A DNA stretch of 64,000 nt from Candidatus Zhuqueibacterota bacterium (GTDB lineage Bacteria; Zhuqueibacterota; Zhuqueibacteria; Oceanimicrobiales; Oceanimicrobiaceae). Under the pieces are notes generated by a model. The model did not search any database and was not told the DNA's origin. It saw nothing but the letters and a program-made list of their open reading frames with translations. Below are positions 37,601-44,000 of the stretch, piece after piece. Made by a program: the position numbers and the translations under genes. How positions within the stretch are numbered: the stretch's first letter is position 1; each line of letters starts with the position of its first letter. Location of the stretch: assembly GCA_029262005.1 (NCBI GenBank), contig JAJDAG010000088.1, forward strand, positions 1-64,000. Reading direction: 5' to 3'.

Positions 37601-38156
37601 AGTCACGGTTACCCCAAAAGAAATGGCCCAGGGAGACGTTCGACTGGTTGCCTACGTCATTTATGATTCTTTTAATGAGCCGACAATCAGCGAGTTGCGC
37701 AAGTTCCTGAAAGAAAGGCTGCCGGATTACATGGTTCCTTCCATTTTTGTTTCGATGGAAGCATTTCCGCTCACGCCAAATGGCAAAGTCGATCGTAAGA
37801 ATCTACCGGTTCCTGCCGGCATGCGTGCCGAAATGAGCGAAGCATTTGAAGCACCTGACTCGGAGATGGAAAAATATCTTGCCGCTGTCTGGGAAGAAAT
37901 TCTGGGCATGAAAGGCGTAAGTGTGAACGACAATTTCTTCGATTTGGGCGGACACTCACTACTTTCTATGAAGGTAATATATCAGATTGAAAAGGAATAT
38001 GGGTTGTATGTTAATCCTAGAGAAGTTATTTTCAGAAATTTGCGTCAACTTGCTCAATTTTGTGATGAACAAATGAGCGCTGGTCAAGGCGCACCGTCGA
38101 ACGGCTTAACCCGGAGATTCCTGAATCGTCTAAAAAATAAAAAAGCCAGGGCGTGA
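31662..38156 (+). CDS. Dimodular NRPS, C-A-T-C-A-T (Gly-Gly predicted)
   Basis: This 2164-residue protein starts with LSPEKRNRLLQKLKK. Module 1 has C with HHIISDG near 177, A with YTSGSTGRPKG near 652 and T with ELGGHS near 1040. Module 2 has C with HHIVVDG near 1233, A with YTSGSTGKPKG near 1708 and T with DLGGHS near 2095. All motifs look intact, and both C domains are of LCL style. Both A domains show the pocket D-I-L-Q-L-G-M-I-W, identical to the preceding protein, so three consecutive additions of the same residue, probably Gly, are predicted. The modules are highly similar through C, A and T (for example MQATPATWRMLL and VRLVAYVIYDS in both), pointing to recent internal duplication. There is no E or TE domain; release must come from another protein. 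Confidence 0.93.
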   Translation: MSNLTRKIAELSPEKRNRLLQKLKKEKNWQVHSKISPVDRSSGKFLLSYAQERLWFLEQLDPGTSVYNVPYNFRFDGPFNVDALKKALQTVIKRHDILRTTFRAVEGQPVQAVSAEPLSELVFLDISDLSTADLEDTVIRLVDEEAQKPFDIQTGPLFRATLVRLHEEVHGLLLTMHHIISDGSSLEILVHELIVLYEAFAHDKPHQLPELQIQYVDYAAWQRNCLQGDVLEKLLSYWKPQLSGAPATLELPTDRPRPAVQTFSGAYEIFRLAPGLSDKIKALAKESGATPFMTVLTVFKILLQRYTGQIDIVVGTPVAGRTRSETEGLIGCFINNLVLRSDLSGNPSFRQLLTRVKQVSLAAYSHQDLPFEQLVEEVQPERNLSASPLFQVMFIMLNAPNKAIELTDIVLTPLLNNTMTSKFDLTLYLDEGIDNLVGTFEYNTDLFDASTIALMANHFSTLLESIVENPDQKIDVLAILTTEEKQRILLDRNDTSHAFSSPECFHRQFEAQASKSPEAVAVVFTEKQLTYCELNARANQLANHLVERGVKPGVLVGLYIERSLDMFVGLLGIMKAGGAYVPLDPSFPKDRIAYMLDDAGAPLLITQAALLAELPEFNGQVVCIDRDWPEISKASSAAPTDRVSAETLAYVIYTSGSTGRPKGVAIAHKALGNFLNTMRDKPGISEKDVLLAVTTLSFDIAALELYLPLTVGATVVLASKEVTADGRRLAALLTQSNATIMQATPATWRMLLEFGWQAKNNLTILAGGEALPRELANQLLERGACLWNMYGPTETTIWSLIDQVEIDEGAVFIGAPIANTRIYVLDRYLQPVPEGVYGELYIGGHGLARGYLNRAELTAERFIPDPFGTVAGDRLYRTGDLVRLLANGNIEFAGRIDNQVKIRGFRIELGEIEAVLTQHPTIRSAVVTPKEMAPGDVRLVAYVIYDSHTQPSISELRGFLRETLPDYMVPSIFVTLDAYPMTPNGKVDRKNLPLPSGERAVSATKFIAPNSATEKFLATTWEKILGVDQVGVHDSFFELGGHSLLSMKVIYRIEEEFGVRINPREVIFNNLRQLAQLTDEQAGSDTLSEKIEKVSRDTSSFPLSYTQERLWYLEQLDPGTAVYNIPYNIRFDGPLNQTALTNALNAIVQRHEALRTSFAAEEGRPVQIVSDQVELDVPVIDLSHLPESEFDRKIAILINEEAHKPFDIRRSPLFRATILRLNDKVHGLLLNMHHIVVDGQSLEILIEELTTLYQAYAQDKPAQLADLPIQYIDFAAWQKQWSNEEALERLLAYWRSKLAAIPSTLELPTDHPRPPVQTFPGATLSLTIPAPLTSSLQKLSKSENATLFMTLLAVFKALLCRYTGQEDIVVGTPVSGRNRFETERLIGCFINNLVLRTDAGNNPTFRELLARVKQTALDAYSHQDLPFEQLVDAIQPERNLSVSPLFQVMFIFLNAPNQAVALSEMTMTPLLHATKTSKYDLTLYVSEGKETLCATFEYNTDLFDAATLERMSSHLQTLLEKIVANPDQRLGDLPLLTTAEQQDLLFARNDTARDFNGQDCFVQTFEAQVKRSPDSIAVEFEGEELTYEQLNARANQLAWYLQSVGVGPDVLVGLCVERSLDLLVGPLAIMKAGGAYVPLDPSFPRERRAFMLEDAGVSVLLTQEQLLAELPENKAQIVCLDRDRELFARESSNNPTNKLSPANLAYVIYTSGSTGKPKGVAIEHRTLANFLSTMGDEPGLTENDVLLAVTTLSFDIAALELYLPLTVGAQVKLASRDEASDGRRLNEALTQGNATVMQATPATWRMLLDFGWSGNQQLKILAGGEALPFDLARELLRKGAALWNMYGPTETTIWSMLHQVATDDDFISIGHPIANTQIYLLDRNQQPVPDGVFGELYIAGDGLARGYLNRSEMTAEKFVPDPFSSKPGARMYRTGDLVRYRSDSSIEFSGRIDHQVKIRGFRIELGEIEAVLAQHETVREVTVTPKEMAQGDVRLVAYVIYDSFNEPTISELRKFLKERLPDYMVPSIFVSMEAFPLTPNGKVDRKNLPVPAGMRAEMSEAFEAPDSEMEKYLAAVWEEILGMKGVSVNDNFFDLGGHSLLSMKVIYQIEKEYGLYVNPREVIFRNLRQLAQFCDEQMSAGQGAPSNGLTRRFLNRLKNKKARA

Positions 38157-38193
38157 AGGCGGATGCATCCAATTTATATTGGCAGTGAGGTAG

Positions 38194-39648
38194 ATGCTTA
38201 GAGAGCTTGCAAGGCAATCCTCCTGGTACCTAATCGTTCATTTCCTTGGCACGCTCCTGACTTTGCTCAGAGTACCTATCTGGACGCGGTACTTCAGTGT
38301 GGAAGAATATGGCTGGTTCAGCCTCGTCACAGCGACGGTTTCTTTTGTCGGTCCAATAACGCGTTTCGGCTTGCCCCGCTCAGCGCTCAGATTTTTTTCG
38401 GAATTTGACGGTACCGACAAAAAGACTTCATTATCTCGCTTCTACACAACATTTTTTCTTGGTTGCGTTGTGCTAAGCGGCCTCGCTGGACTTGTATTTT
38501 TTGCCGTCATTGTTGTGCTGGGGCCCGAACGCGTCGGGGGGCCATACGTCTATGATCTGTATAAACTTTCGAGCGTGTTGATCATTGTGGGTTCCATTCC
38601 TACAATGTATTTTGCATTTTTGCGGGTTGAACAAAAAGCAAAATTGTTTGCCTGGCTCGGTCTGGGGCGACAGGGGATTGCCTTCAGTATAAACTTGATA
38701 CTAATGTTCGTTTTTTTTGCCGGCTTAAAGGAGCTTTATATTGCGGCCATTTGGGTACTGGTTATCGTGGGTATTCTTGTCATTGTGACTCTCAGAAAAC
38801 AAAAAAAACTGATGATGTCGGCATTTTCGAAAGATTTGCTCATGGATGGTTTGCGTTTTGGCCTGCCTTTGGTGCCGGCCGCCATGGCCAACGTGCTTTC
38901 CGGTATTGGCGATAGATATGTGCTGCAATACTTCATGGGGTCTGAGGCTGTTGGCCTTTACTCTGCCGGCTACGGGGTTACCACACAGTTGAAGGCGCTG
39001 CTGACCGTGATGATGTTTGCTTTAACGCCCATGTATTTGGCCATCTGGAAAGAGAAGGGCAGGAAGGCTACTGAAGCGTTCCTCAGCTCCGTACTTGATT
39101 ATTACTTAATGATCGCCATCCCAGCTATTTTTATGTTTTCGGTGTACGGCGGTGATATTTTGATCCTGTTAGCATCCTCAAAATATGACGCAGCGCGGGT
39201 TATCGTGCCTTATCTTGCAGCGCCACTTGTGTTGCACGGCGGCATTACAATTTATACCGCCGGTCTGTACATTCATAAAAAGACCAAGTATATCCTCTAT
39301 TTTACCCTGGGCGCAGGTATCCTCAATGTAATATTGAATATAATTATGGTGCCGTACATGGGGTTGATCGGAGCTGCATTAGCGACATTGATTTCTTACA
39401 TTTTTTTGATCGCCTTCGCCAATGCTCTTTCCGCTAAATTTCTTTCTATCAGAATTGATTTTGTGACTCTGGTGCGATCTATTGGCGTATCGATAGCCGT
39501 GTTGATATTGCTGCATTTCATCAATATAGACGCGATCTGGGGTGTGCTGATCAAGCTGTCTGTGGGTGTTCTGTTTTACGGCGCAGTGATGTTATTGCTT
39601 GATGAACACCTTCGGGAAAAACTAAAAATGGTTTTGCGAGCAGCATAG
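38194..39648 (+). CDS. MOP-superfamily flippase (Wzx-like)
   Basis: This 484-residue integral membrane protein has hydrophobic segments along its whole length, about 12-14 helices by eye. It opens LRELARQSSWYLIVHFLGTLLTLLRVPIWTRYFSVEEYG, the typical start of polysaccharide flippases of the multidrug/oligosaccharidyl-lipid/polysaccharide (MOP) superfamily. Such proteins move lipid-linked sugars or related amphiphiles across the cytoplasmic membrane. It lies directly after the last multimodular NRPS gene (37 bp gap, GAGG upstream of the ATG) and upstream of the hydrolases. It is the only transporter-like gene within the biosynthetic part. It may export the peptide or a glycosylated, lipid-linked form of it, or serve the exopolysaccharide genes further on. 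Confidence 0.85.
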   Translation: MLRELARQSSWYLIVHFLGTLLTLLRVPIWTRYFSVEEYGWFSLVTATVSFVGPITRFGLPRSALRFFSEFDGTDKKTSLSRFYTTFFLGCVVLSGLAGLVFFAVIVVLGPERVGGPYVYDLYKLSSVLIIVGSIPTMYFAFLRVEQKAKLFAWLGLGRQGIAFSINLILMFVFFAGLKELYIAAIWVLVIVGILVIVTLRKQKKLMMSAFSKDLLMDGLRFGLPLVPAAMANVLSGIGDRYVLQYFMGSEAVGLYSAGYGVTTQLKALLTVMMFALTPMYLAIWKEKGRKATEAFLSSVLDYYLMIAIPAIFMFSVYGGDILILLASSKYDAARVIVPYLAAPLVLHGGITIYTAGLYIHKKTKYILYFTLGAGILNVILNIIMVPYMGLIGAALATLISYIFLIAFANALSAKFLSIRIDFVTLVRSIGVSIAVLILLHFINIDAIWGVLIKLSVGVLFYGAVMLLLDEHLREKLKMVLRAA

Positions 39649-39751
39649 CAATCAAGTTTTCAGAGAAACGGGATTGCAAGGAAATGTTCTGCAGAACAAA
39701 AGATTCTGCTGTAAATATTTAAGAACCCAACTGTTTTAAAATAAATAAATT

Positions 39752-40567
39752 ATGCATCCAATATACTTCGGTAAATCAGAAAAACCGTTATTCGGCGTTT
39801 ACTACTTTCCACAGTCAAGTTCATTGCGCTCCGAGGGAACGGTCCTTTGCTATCCATTTGGTCAGGAATATCTATGGATGCACAGGGCATACAGACATCT
39901 ATCGGTGCTCCTTGCCAAATCTGGTTTGCATGTGCTGCGGTTCGATTATTATGGTTGTGGCGACTCCTCCGGTGAATTTGAAGATGCTGACGTTGAACAT
40001 TGGCTGTCCGATCTTTCAGTTGCAATTGACGAAATTAAAGACGCTGGTGGCTTGTCAACGGTGTCGCTGATAGGTTTTCGCTTGGGAGCAAGCCTGGCGG
40101 CGTTGGCAAGCACTACACGAACAGACATATCCAGGTTGGTGCTTTGGGATCCGGTTGTCAATGGCAAACAGTACATTGCCGAACTGAGGGAGTCACATGG
40201 GGAATGGCGGCGGAATCATTTGCCGGGTGCAGCGGATGTAGTTTCTGACAACGGGCAGGCCAAAAGTGAAAATTCCGGCAAACTTGAGATCATTGGATTT
40301 CCGATTTCGCCCAAACTTCATGATGGACTTGAGGGAATCGATTTGTTGAAAATAAAAAATACTCTGGCAGAGCAAATTCATATTTTTGATAGCTTGGAGT
40401 TGAGAAAAAACACAGACCTGCGTGATCACTTTGCATCACTTAAAGCAAATGTGAATTACGAGTTTGTTTCGGGTTCCCAAAGCTGGAGCCAATCAGGCGG
40501 CTCAGATGCACTGTCCATTCCAGATAGTATTTTGCAATCCATTGTAACCGCAACAATCGGGGAATAG
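39752..40567 (+). CDS. Alpha/beta hydrolase, exosortase-associated type, Arg at nucleophile elbow
   Basis: This 271-residue alpha/beta-hydrolase-fold protein has the strand-turn LRFDYYGCGDSSG (about 62-74) and the elbow SLIGFRLGASLAAL. Position 110, where Ser normally acts, is Arg in GFRLG. This matches what I recall of the exosortase-A-associated hydrolase type 2 group, which has a GLRLGA elbow. It may therefore be non-hydrolytic or use a different mechanism. The next gene, 2 bp downstream, is a second hydrolase with Cys at the same place. In exosortase loci such pairs accompany acyl carrier proteins and ligases, so a role with carrier-bound intermediates is conceivable. No exosortase is visible in the window. 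Confidence 0.75.
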   Translation: MHPIYFGKSEKPLFGVYYFPQSSSLRSEGTVLCYPFGQEYLWMHRAYRHLSVLLAKSGLHVLRFDYYGCGDSSGEFEDADVEHWLSDLSVAIDEIKDAGGLSTVSLIGFRLGASLAALASTTRTDISRLVLWDPVVNGKQYIAELRESHGEWRRNHLPGAADVVSDNGQAKSENSGKLEIIGFPISPKLHDGLEGIDLLKIKNTLAEQIHIFDSLELRKNTDLRDHFASLKANVNYEFVSGSQSWSQSGGSDALSIPDSILQSIVTATIGE

Positions 40568-40569
40568 GC

Positions 40570-41460
40570 ATGAGAGAAAAAGCGGTTTTACTTGGCAAGA
40601 CGAAATCTCTTGTCGGTATCATCACCAACCCTGAAGTCAAAACGGATGGCAAAAAAGTTGAGCGGCCGGCAGTTGTGCTACTTAATTCCGGAACATTGCA
40701 CCGTGTTGGGCCCAACAGGGTGTATGTCAAACTTGCCAGAAAGCTTGCAGCCGATGGGTTTCTTGTTCTGCGTTTTGATCTTTCCGGTATTGGTGACAGT
40801 CAATTGCCGGGATCGGCAGCGAGTGAGGGAGATGCCAGATTTATCAGTGATACGCGTGAGGCGATGGATTTCCTCAGTGATGTTCATGGCGTTAACAAGT
40901 TTATATTAATGGGCATTTGCTCGGGTGCAGATAATGCATTTTCTGTTGCATGCATTGATGAACGCGTTGTTGGCGTCAACATGATTGAACCGTTTTCCTT
41001 TCCAACCACCGGCTACTTCGCGCAATCCTACAGCCACTCTTTTCTGAAACTGAGGAGCTGGAAACGATTGCTGACCGGACAAAGCGAAGTGTGGGGAATT
41101 ATCAAGGGCTTGTTTGTTTATCATACTTCCAAAGAAACCAGGCAATTGACCGAAAACTGGGAATTGCCGCCTAAAGAAAAGCTTATCTCTGATCTGCGTG
41201 CTCTGCTACAGCGCGGCTTAAACCTTTGTTTTATTTATGTTGCTGATGGTTGCGGCCATTACAATTACAGCAAATTGCTAGAGAGTGAAGTAAGCGGCTT
41301 GACCATTCAGGGAAATCCCCGGTTTGAATTCCTTGAGGGTTCGGATCATCTTTTTACACTTTTAGAGCACCAAACATGGCTGACTACAGTAATCCACGAC
41401 TGGATAACCAAAGCAGTATTTGGGGCACCGCAGAAACAAATACATGAGGAGGTTATTTGA
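40570..41460 (+). CDS. Alpha/beta hydrolase with Cys nucleophile candidate
   Basis: This 296-residue alpha/beta-hydrolase-fold protein has the oxyanion-side motif LRFDLSGIGDSQLPG near 67-81. The nucleophile elbow FILMGICSGADNA has Cys117 in the GxCxG position. A C-terminal GSDHLFTLL supplies the likely catalytic His. It resembles the exosortase-A-associated hydrolase type 1 group, which I recall also having Cys in the elbow. It partners the preceding Arg-elbow paralogue and is followed without any gap by the type II thioesterase. Cys nucleophiles in this fold suit thioester or acyl-transfer chemistry. Function in this pathway is unknown. Confidence 0.75.
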   Translation: MREKAVLLGKTKSLVGIITNPEVKTDGKKVERPAVVLLNSGTLHRVGPNRVYVKLARKLAADGFLVLRFDLSGIGDSQLPGSAASEGDARFISDTREAMDFLSDVHGVNKFILMGICSGADNAFSVACIDERVVGVNMIEPFSFPTTGYFAQSYSHSFLKLRSWKRLLTGQSEVWGIIKGLFVYHTSKETRQLTENWELPPKEKLISDLRALLQRGLNLCFIYVADGCGHYNYSKLLESEVSGLTIQGNPRFEFLEGSDHLFTLLEHQTWLTTVIHDWITKAVFGAPQKQIHEEVI

Positions 41461-42240
41461 ATGACTGACTCCAACACCAATAAGTTGGATAAATGGATCG
41501 CGTATACCAAGCCCGATCCGAACGCCCGCTTGCGTTTGTTTTGTTTTCCTTTCGCCGGTGGCGGCGCTTCAACATTTCGTCATTGGCCAAAAAAATTAGC
41601 ACCTGAAATTGATGTGTGTCCGGTTCAGTTACCCGGACGAGAAACCAGGTTAATGGAGAAACCAATTGCAGATCTTTCCGGACTGGTGCAAATATTGGCT
41701 GAAAACCTCAGTCCATATCTGAACGTTCCTTTTGCTTTCTTTGGTCACAGCATGGGTGCGCTGATCAGTTTTGAATTCGCGCGGTATTTGCGCAAAAACA
41801 ATCACGCGCAACCGACAGCGCTTTTTGTTTCCGCTTACCAGGCGCCGCCGCGTCCCAACAAGCTGCCACCAATTCACCATCTTGAAGAGGCTGAATTCGT
41901 GGCAGGACTCCGCCGGTTTAAATATACACCTGAGTTGGTTTTACAAAATTCAGAACTGTTAGAACTGCTTTTACCTGCACTGCGGGCGGATTTTTCGCTC
42001 TACGAACGTTATGAAAATCCGGTTGAAGAACCCTTGAGTTGCCGCATCGCTGCCATTGGCGGCTTGCATGATGAGTTGGCGGATAAAGAAGACCTGGAAG
42101 CTTGGCGGGCGCACACTAAGGGTTCATTTTCCGTGCAGATTTTTCCGGGTGACCACTTTTATTTAAATGAGGCCCAGGAACCTATTTTGCGTCTGGTATC
42201 AGAGGAATTGGCAATGCAGGCGTCGGGATTGAATGCTTAG
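41461..42240 (+). CDS. Type II thioesterase (editing)
   Basis: This 259-residue stand-alone thioesterase of the GrsT/SrfAD family removes wrong acyl groups from carrier domains. Motifs are CFPFAGGGASTFRHW (about 28-42), the nucleophile Ser97 in GHSMGA, and the catalytic His in PGDHFYL near the C-terminus. The length is normal for the family. The ATG follows directly on the previous stop, with GAGGAGG about 8 bases upstream, indicating strong translation. Its presence supports an active NRPS/PKS pathway. Confidence 0.92.
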   Translation: MTDSNTNKLDKWIAYTKPDPNARLRLFCFPFAGGGASTFRHWPKKLAPEIDVCPVQLPGRETRLMEKPIADLSGLVQILAENLSPYLNVPFAFFGHSMGALISFEFARYLRKNNHAQPTALFVSAYQAPPRPNKLPPIHHLEEAEFVAGLRRFKYTPELVLQNSELLELLLPALRADFSLYERYENPVEEPLSCRIAAIGGLHDELADKEDLEAWRAHTKGSFSVQIFPGDHFYLNEAQEPILRLVSEELAMQASGLNA

Positions 42241-42294
42241 GTTTGTAGCATATTAGAATGGATAAATATAGTTCACTTTTTGTTTAGGAATAGT

Positions 42295-43827
42295 ATGAAG
42301 AACAACCAGACATCCCCACATGATTTGACTTTGGAATTCTATACTTTAGAACAATTGCGCCAACTATTGGAGCATCGTCCACAGATAAGGCTCCATCCGG
42401 ATGTGGTGTCGAAAATTCAGGCCGGCTCAGAATATGTAAAAGAAAAGGCCGCGGAAGATCGCTATATTTATGGTGTAAATACTGGTTTTGGCTCACTTTG
42501 TGAGACGCGAATCAATCCTGGCGACATGGAGAAGCTGCAGCACAATCTGCTTTTGTCCCACTCTGTCGGTGTTGGTGAAATCGTATCAGTGCAAGTGTCG
42601 CGACTTGCATTGTTCATCAAGTTGCTCACCTTTCGTAGCGGGCACACCGGTATTTCCCTCGATGTGGTTAACCGGATGCTGGACTTTTGGAACAACGATG
42701 TCATTCCTGCTATCCCTAAAAAAGGGACGGTCGGAGCGAGTGGCGACCTGGCACCGCTGGCCCATTTGGCCCTGCCACTGGTCGGACTGGGAAAGGTGCA
42801 TTTTCGTGGCGAGATTGTAGCGGCGTCAGTTGCCCTGGAAGAAATGGGCTGGAAACCATTGCGGTTGAAACCCAAAGAGGGGCTGGCCCTGACCAATGGC
42901 GTTCAGTACCTGGATTCGATGGCATCCGAATCTTTGATGCGGGTTGCAGATCTCATCAAATGCGCAGATGTGCTGGCGGCATTAAGCTCCCAGGCTTTCA
43001 GCACTTCACGCACGTTTTATCATAAAGTCTATCACGCAACTTCCTGGCACACCGAACGCCATGTTGTGGCTGCAAACCTGAATAAACTGCTCGATGGCAG
43101 CAATCATTTTGCATTGCCGAGCTGCAATAAATCCATGCAAGATCCCTATTCTTTTCGCTGTATACCCCAGGTGCACGGAGCCGTCCGTCAGGCCTTTGAT
43201 TTTGCTAAAAATACAATTGAAAAAGATATGAACGGGGTTGGTGACAATCCGCTGTTTTTCCCAGAGGAAGACCTCATATTGTTCGGCGGCAATCTCCACG
43301 GAGAGTCTTCCGCCATGGCCATGGATTTTTTGGCCATTGCGGTTAGTGAACTTGGAAATATTTCAGAAAGAAGAACGTATCAGCTTCTTTCGGGTGAACG
43401 TGGGCTGCCTGACTTTCTTGTTAAGGAGTCCGGCCTGAATTCTGGTTTCATGATAACGCAATATACCTCTGCCGCACTGGTAAATGAAAATAAAGTGCTT
43501 TGTACCCCTGCTTGTGTTGATACCATCCCGACTTGTCAGTTGCAGGAGGACCATGTTAGCATGGGGGGCACTTCGGCCTATAAACTGCACCAGATTATTG
43601 AAAATTGTGACTATATTTTTGCCATTGAGTTACTCAACGCCGCACAGGCCATCGAGCTAAATGCAGGTCTGCAATTATCGCCGGTCAGCAAACGGATTTT
43701 CGACTCGTTCAGACAGTCCATTCCTTTTCTTGAGACCGATAAAATTATGAGCGATGAGATTGAGAAGGCCCGGCTATTTTTTATAGAAAACCGGCGTGAA
43801 TGGGCGACGGAACTTGGCCTTGACTAG
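42295..43827 (+). CDS. MIO-dependent histidine/aromatic ammonia-lyase family protein
   Basis: This is a 510-residue member of the HAL/PAL/TAL family. The MIO cofactor-forming triad is Ala148-Ser149-Gly150 in GTVGASGDLAPL. Other family motifs are YGVNTGFGS near 60, LLLSHSVGVG (Ser88-His89), DPYSFRCIPQVHG, GDNPLFF, GGNLHGES and QEDHVSMG. The Ser-His pair at the selectivity site and the overall sequence resemble HutH-type histidine ammonia-lyases of Bacteroidota. No other histidine-degradation gene (urocanase, imidazolonepropionase) is near. The ATG at 42295 has AGGA 5-8 bp upstream; a TTG at 42280 is the alternative. Between the type II thioesterase and an A-T-TE gene, it may make an unusual acid or a beta-amino acid for the NRPS. 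Lyase and aminomutase cannot be told apart by eye. Confidence 0.88.
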   Translation: MKNNQTSPHDLTLEFYTLEQLRQLLEHRPQIRLHPDVVSKIQAGSEYVKEKAAEDRYIYGVNTGFGSLCETRINPGDMEKLQHNLLLSHSVGVGEIVSVQVSRLALFIKLLTFRSGHTGISLDVVNRMLDFWNNDVIPAIPKKGTVGASGDLAPLAHLALPLVGLGKVHFRGEIVAASVALEEMGWKPLRLKPKEGLALTNGVQYLDSMASESLMRVADLIKCADVLAALSSQAFSTSRTFYHKVYHATSWHTERHVVAANLNKLLDGSNHFALPSCNKSMQDPYSFRCIPQVHGAVRQAFDFAKNTIEKDMNGVGDNPLFFPEEDLILFGGNLHGESSAMAMDFLAIAVSELGNISERRTYQLLSGERGLPDFLVKESGLNSGFMITQYTSAALVNENKVLCTPACVDTIPTCQLQEDHVSMGGTSAYKLHQIIENCDYIFAIELLNAAQAIELNAGLQLSPVSKRIFDSFRQSIPFLETDKIMSDEIEKARLFFIENRREWATELGLD

Positions 43828-44000
43828 TGATATTTAGCGCCAACAATGATTTGATTTATCGGTATCAAAGAAGTTAGAATTTGACATTCAATTGGGTTTT
43901 GGGTTTAAAAGTGATGGTTTTCTTTTCACAACGCTGTTTGAGAGAATGTTTTTGCTTGAGAATCCAGCTTGTTATTATTTCTTGTAGGGTGTATTGAAAA
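43828..44000 (+). other. Intergenic, AT-rich gap before A-T-TE gene
   Basis: This 173 bp AT-rich stretch contains no convincing reading frame, terminator or known motif. A new promoter for the downstream A-T-TE, phosphopantetheinyl transferase and sulfatase-fold genes could lie here, but I cannot identify it. Confidence 0.25.

Noticed and set aside
31662-38156. Module repeats as a possible assembly duplication
   Set aside because: The two modules differ at many positions in both C and A regions, so they look like diverged true duplicates; this cannot be fully settled without reads.
42295-43827. Housekeeping histidine degradation gene
   Set aside because: No urocanase, imidazolonepropionase or formimidoyl-glutamate gene is nearby, and the gene sits between NRPS-related genes on the same strand.
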